Source of the DNA: Terana coerulea
Taxonomy: Eukaryota > Basidiomycota > Agaricomycetes > Polyporales > Phanerochaetaceae
Assembly: GCA_024811115.1 (NCBI GenBank)
Contig: JAKOGH010000190.1
Span: forward strand, 1-24,988
Direction: 5' to 3'
DNA: 24,988 bases
The position numbers and the translations under genes are program-made. Below, one piece after another: positions 1-6,499 of the stretch (positions within the stretch are counted from its first letter, which is position 1; every line of letters begins with the position of its first letter). Under the pieces are notes generated by a model. That model was not told the origin of the DNA. It searched no databases and worked only from the letters and a program-made list of their open reading frames with translations.

Positions 1-508
1 TGCGCAAATTGCATGCTTCCTGTCCTTGTCGTTAAGTAAAAGAAGGGCAACATCCACGCGGCGGCAGGTACTTAGTCGACGCGTAATGTGACCATCCAAG
101 ACGGTTGTACTTAGCTCTAATCATTCCGCCGATATAACGTACGCTTGTCGCCATCATCACGCTAAGGGTACTGGTTATTCTCTTATAGCAACTCGCCACC
201 GGTCAAGGAACTGAGAGCGCAATGATAAAGACGCAGACTGGCCGACGCAGATACTTGCCTCTTCGTGAAGCTCTCGTGCGGGGGCTGCCGGGTGGGTCAG
301 TTAAACTTGCTGGGCCCAGCGTTGCCTCGACTTCTAATGATTGTTGGCCCCTGGCGCGGAATCATAATGTCGAAGTGCAAGAGGAAAGCCAGGTAAATAC
401 AGCCTACCAGTCGTTCGAGAAGGAACCGGCTAACGATAATGCAAAAAGAGCTGGTGAATATGAGCAAAAACAATATTACTGCAAGCTATGGAAGTACACT
501 GGAGCCTT

Positions 509-612
509 GGCACAAGTTAGTTTCGTCCTCGGGGTCGGACCCGAGGTACTCATCCCGGCGACCGCGAAGAGGTCGTGCCAGGGCAGCGACAAGTGGCCGC
601 CCTCCGCCGAGA
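509..612 (-). ncRNA. HDV-like self-cleaving ribozyme, copy A
   Basis: The minus strand folds into the HDV-family nested double pseudoknot. P1 is 611-605 (CTCGGCG) with 560-554 (CGCCGGG), seven pairs with one G-U. J1/2 carries a hairpin, 602-596 with 587-581. P2 is 579-574 (GGCACG) with 514-509 (TGTGCC). P3 is ACC (573-571) with GGT (563-561), closing a 7-nt L3 (TCTTCGC). P4 is 546-540 with 533-527, seven perfect pairs. J4/2 begins with A526 and the putative catalytic C525, followed by GAA, as the family requires. Cleavage would fall just 5' of P1, near 612/613, between the tandem array and the ribozyme. Two features are atypical: J4/2 is long (about 11 nt) and the first P1 nucleotide is not G. 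The fold is read by eye and compared with knowledge of the family; activity is inferred. Confidence 0.8.
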
Positions 613-718
613 ATACATTGGAGCGAGGACAACAGATGGAGTATCTACAGAGACCGGGCTGCGACCACACACGGGGCGTCCCCGCAGTGACACACACTGG
701 AACCTTGGCAAGAAAGCA

Positions 719-1195
719 GGACGCCGAGGGCGAACCCCGACACAGGGCGAACCCCTAAACCCCCACGGACGAAGGGCGAACCCGGAGAGAAAAATACTAG
801 ACAGTGATGGACGACAAGGCGAACCTTGACGCAGGGCGAACCCCAGACCACCACCTCCAACCTCAACGAAGGGCGAACCCTGAGACAGAAGAAGTGGCAT
901 ACAGCGGACGCCAGGGCGAACCCAGACGCAGGGCGAACCCCAAGCCGCCGACACCACCGTTGACGAAGGACGAACCCTGAGAAGAAACGACTGGTGAATG
1001 ATGGACGTCAAGGCGAACCCCGACGCAGGGCGAACCCCAGACCACCACCGCCGGTCTCGATGAAGGGCGAACCCTAGGAGAGAAGGGACGACATACAGCA
1101 GACGTCGAGGCGAACCCCGACGCAAGGCGAACCCCTAAACCGCCAACGCCATCCACGATGAAGGGCGTGCCCTGAGAGAGAAGTGAGGAAGGGAG
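719..1195 (-). repeat. Tandem array A, five units of about 97 bp
   Basis: Five imperfect units start at plus-strand positions 719, 809, 906, 1003 and 1100; three of them are exactly 97 bp. Each unit carries three copies of a short motif that reads GGGTTCGCCC on the transcribed (minus) strand, a potential mini-hairpin with a TTCG loop. The unit length is not a multiple of three, so the long open frames crossing the array on the minus strand are unlikely to encode a conserved repeat protein. The sequence is unrelated to arrays B and C, although all three sit in the same place between the promoter and the ribozyme. Confidence 0.85.
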
Positions 1196-1250
1196 GTATC
1201 GCGGCGGTGAGAGACGAGCTCTGGCTTTCCAACAGCAAAACATATGGGCT

Positions 1251-1318
1251 CGCTTTATACTCTGCGCGGCGGACAGTCACGAGGCTGTCAACCGTGGTAT
1301 GTTTATTCGCAATAAACA
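1251..1318 (-). promoter_or_regulatory. Dyad plus TATA promoter of unit A
   Basis: The perfect dyad TGTTTATT-CGC-AATAAACA lies at 1300-1318. On the minus strand a TATAAA box follows at 1258-1253, about 41 bp further on. Units B and C have the same dyad and spacing (40 and 38 bp). The half-site TGTTTATT resembles a forkhead-type binding site, which is inference only. The leader after the TATA box shares GGAA and CCAGAGCT blocks with copy B. Confidence 0.6.
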
Positions 1319-1805
1319 AGATCGTCGCCCTAGACTCGATCAGAGCCGCTCGGCCTCGGCGCTAAGATCGGCTGGACACTGCGCCTGCCATACCTCAGAC
1401 TACATGCTCCCACCTTCTCACCGGTGTAGACTGCAAATATTTATCATGTTTGAACCAACCCATGTCTTTCATTTCTTATATTTTGCTTTGCTCTCGTGCG
1501 CACTGTTGCTTGCGGCTGATCGAGAGGCGATGTGTCGCCGTTAGCCGCGATCAGCTTTGTGGCGTTTGATCCGAAGCCAAACCAAGCCAATCTCCCCAAA
1601 CCGGGACCGTGGTCTAGTTCTCGTTCCAAGACCCCTAAGCACATCCGGCAAGTGTGCAGATTCTTACTAGCTGTCCTATACATATGTGCAAGTGCAGCAG
1701 AAGGAGGCTGTCTCGTTGTGGGCACGCCGACTCGGATAAGCGCTTACGCCGGGCGCAGAAGCTCCCGCTGAGCGATCGGATCGGGGCTAGCGCCTCGGCC
1801 ATGCT
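1319..1805. other. Intergenic spacer between divergent promoters A and B
   Basis: About 490 bp separate the two back-to-back dyads. Open frames on both strands are short and show no family signature. No tRNA, repeat or transposon end was recognised. The most likely role is a shared bidirectional control region for units A and B, inferred from position only. Confidence 0.4.
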
Positions 1806-1870
1806 TGTTGATTCCGAATAAACAGACCGCGACCAAGTCCCGTGCAGGGTCAGCCTCCAAAGATATATAA
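1806..1870 (+). promoter_or_regulatory. Dyad plus TATA promoter of unit B
   Basis: The dyad TGTTGATT-CCG-AATAAACA (1806-1824) has one mismatch to the other copies. TATATAA follows at 1864-1870, 40 bp downstream. The sequence after it (GGAACAGACCAGAGCTTG) matches the leader of copy A, supporting a common transcription start region. Confidence 0.6.
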
Positions 1871-1931
1871 GCTAGGCCATTGTGGCTTGGAACAGACCAG
1901 AGCTTGCTCTCCTCCCCTCCGTGACACCCCC

Positions 1932-2670
1932 TTCCATACCCACCTACCGTTTATCGAGGCTCTCCTCACACCTCCTCCCGTGTTCGTCCAGACTCTCCTT
2001 GTACACCCACCTACCGTTTACTGAGGCTCTCCTCGCACTCCCTCCATCTGTTGGTCGAGACTCTCGTTGTACACCCACCTACCGTTTATTGAGGCTCTCC
2101 TCACCTTCCCTCCCATGTTCGTCAAGACTGTCCTTGTACACCCACCTACCGTTTATCGAGGCTCTCCTCACATCTCCTCCCGTGTTTGTCGAGACTCTCC
2201 CTGTACGCCCACCTACTGTTTATCGAGGCTTTCCTCACCTTCCCTCCCTATGTTCGTCCAGACTCTCCATGTACACCCACCTACCATTTATCGAGGCTCT
2301 CCTCACATCTCCTCCCGTGTTCGTCGAGACTCTCTTTGTACACCCACCTACCGTTTATTGAGGCTCTCCTCGCACTCCCTCCATCTGCTGGTCGAGACTC
2401 TCTTTGTACACCCACCTACCGTTTACTGAGGCTCTCCTCGCACTCCCTCCATCTGTTCGTCGAGACTCTCCTTGTATACCCACCTACCGTTTATCGAGGC
2501 TCTCCTCACATCTCCTCCCGTGTTCGTCCAGACTCTCCTTGTACACCCACCTACCATTTATTGAGGCTCTCCTCGCCCTTCCCTCCCTCTGTTTGTCGAG
2601 ACTCTCCATGTACACCCACCTACCGTTTACTGAGGCTCTCCTCATATACCCTCCCTCATCGTTTCGTGGC
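1932..2670 (+). repeat. Tandem array B, eleven units of about 67 bp
   Basis: Eleven units begin with a TACACCCACCTACCGTTTA-like block at about 1934, 2002, 2070, 2137, 2204, 2271, 2339, 2407, 2475, 2542 and 2609. Each unit is itself a dimer of about 33-bp halves, each holding a TCGAGRCTCTCCT core. Three sub-types (CACATCTCC, CGCACTCCC and CACCTTCCC in the middle) are interspersed, which suggests unequal exchange or slippage with several founder units. The unit length mixes 67 and 68 bp, so no reading frame is kept. The array is pyrimidine-rich on the plus strand. Confidence 0.9.
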
Positions 2671-2713
2671 GGCTGTAGTTAGGTAGCTTGCATGTCGACT
2701 GTTACAAATGTAT

Positions 2714-2821
2714 TCTCGGTGGGGGACGGCCGCCTGTGGTCGTCCTGGCACGGACCTCTACGCGGTCATTGAGACAAGTACTTCTCGAGGACGACCCTCG
2801 AGGACGAAACTAACTCGTGCC
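2714..2821 (+). ncRNA. HDV-like self-cleaving ribozyme, copy B
   Basis: P1 pairs 2715-2721 (CTCGGTG) with 2767-2773 (CATTGAG): seven pairs, two of them G-U, with changes on both strands relative to copies A and C. The J1/2 hairpin pairs 2724-2731 with 2738-2745. P2 pairs 2747-2752 (GGCACG) with 2816-2821 (CGTGCC). P3 is ACC (2754-2756) with GGT (2764-2766), and L3 is TCTACGC (2757-2763). P4 pairs 2784-2790 with 2796-2802, extended by a G-U pair. The putative catalytic cytosine is C2805, followed by GAA. Cleavage is predicted near 2713-2715, about 45-55 nt after the end of array B. The order and nesting of helices match the HDV family; self-cleavage itself is inferred. Confidence 0.8.
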
Positions 2822-3296
2822 AAAGCTTCGATGTCCTTCTATAGTTTGCAACAATATAATTTGATTGTATTCGCCAGCTCCTTTCCACACACTGTCAGCC
2901 GTGTTCGTCTTATATGGGCCTCGGGTCGTATTTACCTGGCTTTTCTCTCGTGTTTCAATATCACAGTCCGCCGCGAGCCGAAGACAGTAACCGTAAGCAC
3001 AGGTAATGTTGGGCCCATTCCAGGTCATCTGACTGGCAGCCCACTGCAGGAGAGCTTCGCGAAGAGGCAAGTATATAGTGTCGGCCAGTCTGGGTCTCCA
3101 TCGCCGTGCTCTTGGGTCACTGAACAGTAGTAACTTGCTGCGTGAGAAGGATCAGTACTCTTAGCCCTACTGGCAGCCAGGTACAACTGCCTTGGATGGT
3201 CGTATTGCGCGTCGACCAAGCGCCTGCCTCCACGGGAATGATGCCCTTCTTCGACTGAACGGCAGGGACACATATGAAGCATGCAATATGCGGATT

Positions 3297-4480
3297 TTAT
3301 TTCCATGGAATAGTATACATTGAGACACGCGACGGTATAACCTGAGGGGATTTTAAATTCGGTTGAGAAATCGGAAATGACCTCGTGAGGACGCACCTTA
3401 ATCGGATACAAGCATGCGTATAAACGCCAAGTAGCTGCGGGTGTATTTGCTGGAGCAAAGTGCCGGAACAATACGTGGATGCGAGGCTCACTTGCAGCAG
3501 GCACGCTCGTCCGTCCCTGCTGAGAGAGAGATCAGTCTCCGCTAGGGATATACCACCGAGAAACTTGCGTTACGTTTATGGCATGCATTTCTATCCCTTG
3601 TGCTCTTGTATTATGATGGCGATGGAAGAGAAGGGTGCCGGGACCTCAATGGGACCATGTCAGACGCAAAGCAGGAGAGACATTAATCATGGCCGAGAGC
3701 AAGTCACGACGAGGGGCGCTAATAATATCCGGCCGCTTGTTCCCTTCCGCCATGTCGAGTTCTTGAATCGCTGGCGATGACCCGGACCATCTCTCAAATG
3801 CGCCAGCACTTGCGTCTGGGACCGTACGACATTCCTCGAGCAGTATTCCAGTCGTGATTACCAGCAACGTCGACTGGCAGGCTACCTTGCGCGGAAAGCT
3901 ACGTCTAGGGCTCCAAGACGACCGCAGCAAGCACAGGCTGCTGTGCACGATTGGAGATGGAGGCTTGGCCGTATGGCAGATTTTCGGTGCCTGTAAGCCG
4001 TGTCCGGTTTGAGCAGAGGCTGCGAGAAGGACAGGCTTGAGAGTTGGGACCTCAGGTGCGCCAGCTAGCCTCATGCATGCTAATACATCGATACTCGTGA
4101 ATCTATCGTTGTAGAATCGCAGTACGCACACTTCAAGACTTGGCCAAGGCTGCGGTGCTTTGTGTTCAAACTCGGCTGCTCCCGACGACATCACCCTTCC
4201 TGCGGACGGTTCTGACTCTGTACACGGCAACCACAACATAGCCATCCGCACCCCAACTAGAGCTACCGTTCTGCGCGACTCTATGGCCTCCCAAGAATCC
4301 AGACGTCCTTGTGTACGCTGCACGCATGGTAAGTGGCACTTCGGCTTGGTATATGCGTCCGTTCTGACGTTCAGCTGTTGTTAAAGAACCAAATAAACTC
4401 TAAGCCTGAGGTCATTTGACAACGGCTTGAACTCTATGAAGCTGTTTTATTATCTCCATACGCGATGCGTCCCCTAGATT
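3297..4480. other. Region without a confident gene
   Basis: No domain or transposon was recognised. A minus-strand frame of 225 codons (3646-4323) has a composition that looks like an antisense shadow. On the plus strand 3767-4012 is open for 81 codons without an ATG and reads like plausible protein (for example VVITSNVDWQATL and CTIGDGGLAVWQIFG), so it may be an exon of a decayed or intron-containing gene; its identity is unknown. A short ATG frame from about 4284 reaches a GTAAGT (4330) with a possible CTGAC branch point and CAG acceptor at 4375, but the spliced product stops at once. Confidence 0.3.
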
Positions 4481-4913
4481 TTGGTCCACGCTATCGCTGC
4501 TGGTTCTGGTCGCGTAAATCGCGCAGTCATTTGCATGTCAGTGATCGATAGGGTTGCAGCGTTTGCGGTCGTCCTTGGAAACCAGTGCAATCGTGCCACC
4601 ACGTACCTCGACGGCAGGATCATGCAACGGCAGTGTCTCTTGGCCCGCTCGAATGTCGTATTGGACCTGCTCGCGCTGAGCCGAGCAGAACAGTGTCTCG
4701 GCGCTTCGCACTTCTCTCCCCCAACGCTCACCTTCGCGTGCGCCTTGTACTCCTACTGTCAACAAACCCCGGACCTCACACTACTACGCCGGTCCATAAT
4801 CTCATCGCAATTAAGAACAAGCCCGTGAACGCGTTAGATCAGTGCGACTCCGGCTCCCTCTGCGTACACTGTACAAAGCATCTTTTTATCCAAGTTCGCG
4901 AGGTTGGATACAT
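4481..4913. other. Region without a confident gene
   Basis: Overlapping short frames exist on both strands. The minus-strand frame 4765-4538 reads protein-like in its second half (QVQYDIRAGQETLPLHDPAV), but no family is recognised and no start or splice structure can be fixed. It could be a relic exon. Confidence 0.25.
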
Positions 4914-5092
4914 TAGGGGAGGTCAGAGTTGACGATTCTGAGGAACCGGTTCTGCGAGCAGAATCGACATCAGAATCGCCTCAGAAGCGGCTCCAGAGGC
5001 GCTTTTAGGCGATTATCGTGAAATAATCGAGTCCATAATCGACTCAAAAACGACTCCATAATCGCTATAATCACCTACTCTGACCTCCCCTA
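4914..5092. mobile_element. 179-bp TA-flanked MITE
   Basis: The left end TAGGGGAGGTCAGAGT (4914-4929) is a perfect inverted copy of the right end at 5077-5092. If the outer TA on each side is the target duplication, the element proper is 4916-5090 (175 bp) with 14-bp inverted repeats, as in Tc1/mariner or pogo-derived MITEs. The interior is built from short AATCG and GACTC motifs and has no reading frame, so it must depend on a transposase made elsewhere. Confidence 0.75.
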
Positions 5093-6499
5093 TTTTCGGG
5101 TGTCGAGGCTCGAAGTTGTCGATATCCTACTACTATGCCACCAAGCAAAAGGCTCGAAGATCTCGGGCAACACGGTATTGACGTCGACACAACGCCAGGA
5201 CCTGAAGATCTTCGACGGCCGGCGACGCATTCTGTAGGAAATTCTCGAGAGTCCAGTACCATTACAAGCTCGACACGCCCCAGGTATGAACTCCTCATAA
5301 AGCACTCCGACGGCGCTCATCACGTTGTACAGTTTTGCGGCTTCGTTGGCACGCACTACGCAATTCACCTTTGTGCATCGAGTACGGCTGGTACCCGCAG
5401 TCTGTATGCTTCACCTTACAGAGCACGCCTTGCGCATTCTTCAACGCTGTGACGCTACTTTAATGGAGGCTGTCCACGATTTATTGAATGCTGCTCGTCG
5501 CCGACAGTATACTCTATTTCCTTTGGAAATGTTCGACACGAGTATCCTCCCGGAATGATGAATGTGCTGTAGGCCCGAAGCCACCTATGTGCCCCTTGAA
5601 TTCACCTGGTACGATGATACGCTGCACCACGCCTCGGGTGCGATCACCTAACCCTAACCCAACAGACAGCGGGCTCGGGCCAAAGCACCGAGTCGGGGAG
5701 CGGTTTTATGTGTGAGTGGGGATGTCACTTCAACTCTGCGGCCAGAGTGCCAGCAGGAGTCGGGGACCGAAGACCTCGGGAGGTAACGGTCAGGGTGAGG
5801 TCTGTAACAGGGACCGAGTGAGAGAGCACCAAAGCTGAGAGACTTCAGGGATGACGTACAAGGGGACTGGGGCAAGACTCCGACGTTGAGTCAAACCACA
5901 CAGCCAACGAGCGAGACAAGTACTAGATGAAAGCAGGATACCTAAGAAGCACCGATGTGCTTGTAGTCTCAACGCATAGCGGGGGCGTGAAGAGGGGGAA
6001 AGGTAACTTGTATTTGCAGAAAGTATGTACAGAGTATTTATACGGGCCCGGTACCTAACAGCCAAAGCTAATGGACCGGCGTCCAAGAGAGAATGAAGGA
6101 GTGGTTTGGATACAAAAGTGGTACAAATAAGGAAAGACCGAGTCAGGATACACTAACCAGGGATATGCCATGTGCCACATAGGCACCGAGCACCGATGAA
6201 ACACGGTGCAGGACCGGTCAGGTATCGTCCGTGCGCACCGGGCGGGAATGACTTGTGGGGTGGCGCACAATGCAGTGCCGCTGTCTTGGTCGTAGTTAGA
6301 TACGTGCCTAAGTCCAGGGCAGGAGCTCGCCCGGGGCTGACATGGCCCCTATCTTTCAAGCTGGTGACCGCACTGCCTGTTGCGAGGGACTGCACAGGTT
6401 CTGGACTGATGTGACGGAGGGTGCCGTTACAAGGTATCTCGGAGAGTAGGTCAGAGACGTTGACAGCTTGGGGCTTCAGAGGTGGTGTTTGGGGTCCTA
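5093..6499. other. Region without a confident gene
   Basis: A plus-strand frame of 105 codons starts with an ATG at 5135 just after the MITE. A GTATGA splice-donor-like site at about 5283 could end a first exon, but no family is recognised. The sequence CCTAACCCTAACCC at 5647-5660 is two telomere-like repeats, too short to interpret. A TATAAATA box on the minus strand (about 6031-6038) could be a promoter but has no recognisable gene after it. The 3' part may contain decayed gag or protease of the Copia element that follows. Confidence 0.3.

Larger units (their letters stand above)
1..1318 (-). repeat. Ribozyme-bearing repeat unit, copy A (truncated by window start)
   Basis: Read on the minus strand, this unit runs from a 19-bp dyad (1318-1300) through a TATA box (about 1258), a five-unit tandem array (1195-719), an HDV-like ribozyme (612-509) and a downstream tail to base 1. 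The tail (508-1) is homologous to 2822-3296 of copy B: both carry the shared blocks GTATTTACCTGGC, GAAGAGGCAAGTAT, a GTCGACGCG block and an ATTGCATGCTTC block. The similarity continues to the window edge, so the true end is outside. The dyad, promoter and ribozyme also occur in copy C. No conserved reading frame runs across the copies, because indels of 18, 21 and 22 nt length classes in the P4 hairpin break the frame while pairing is kept. I see no transposase or reverse transcriptase in it. The unit could be a non-autonomous element or a dispersed non-coding RNA gene family. Confidence 0.7.
1806..3296 (+). repeat. Ribozyme-bearing repeat unit, copy B
   Basis: This is the mirror image of copy A: dyad, TATA box, tandem array (1932-2670), ribozyme (2714-2821) and a tail (2822 to about 3296) that aligns with 508-1 of copy A on the opposite strand. 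The tail includes the palindrome CTTCGCGAAG just before GAGGCAAGTATA. Because copy A runs off the window, the true 3' limit of the unit is unknown and may lie beyond 3296. The two copies make a divergent inverted duplication of at least 1.3 kb per arm, but their internal arrays are unrelated. No protein domain is recognised in the unit. Confidence 0.7.

Noticed and set aside
550..1125. Long minus-strand open frame (191 codons) across array A and the ribozyme
   Set aside because: The 97-bp repeat is not a multiple of three, no domain is seen, and the ribozyme copies differ by frame-breaking indels while RNA pairing is kept.
1882..2686. Overlapping plus-strand frames through array B that look like a repeat protein
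   Set aside because: The unit is 67-68 bp, so successive units are read in different frames; the frames are open only because the array is stop-poor and pyrimidine-rich.
2768..2821. Hammerhead ribozyme in the GACAAG...CGAAAC region
   Set aside because: The invariant CUGANGA core is not conserved in copies B and C and there is no cleavage-site trinucleotide between the helices; the HDV-type pairing explains all conserved parts.
3646..4323. 225-codon minus-strand frame
   Set aside because: Composition resembles an antisense shadow, no motif is seen, and the opposite strand has a more protein-like open stretch.
4160..4384. Possible zinc-cluster start (RRPCVRCTHG) next to a splice donor
   Set aside because: The plausible intron leads to a stop within ten codons and the cysteine spacing of a Zn2Cys6 cluster is not completed.
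5647..5660. Telomere-like CCTAACCCTAACCC
   Set aside because: Only two and a bit repeats; too short to indicate a telomere, subtelomere junction or healed break.
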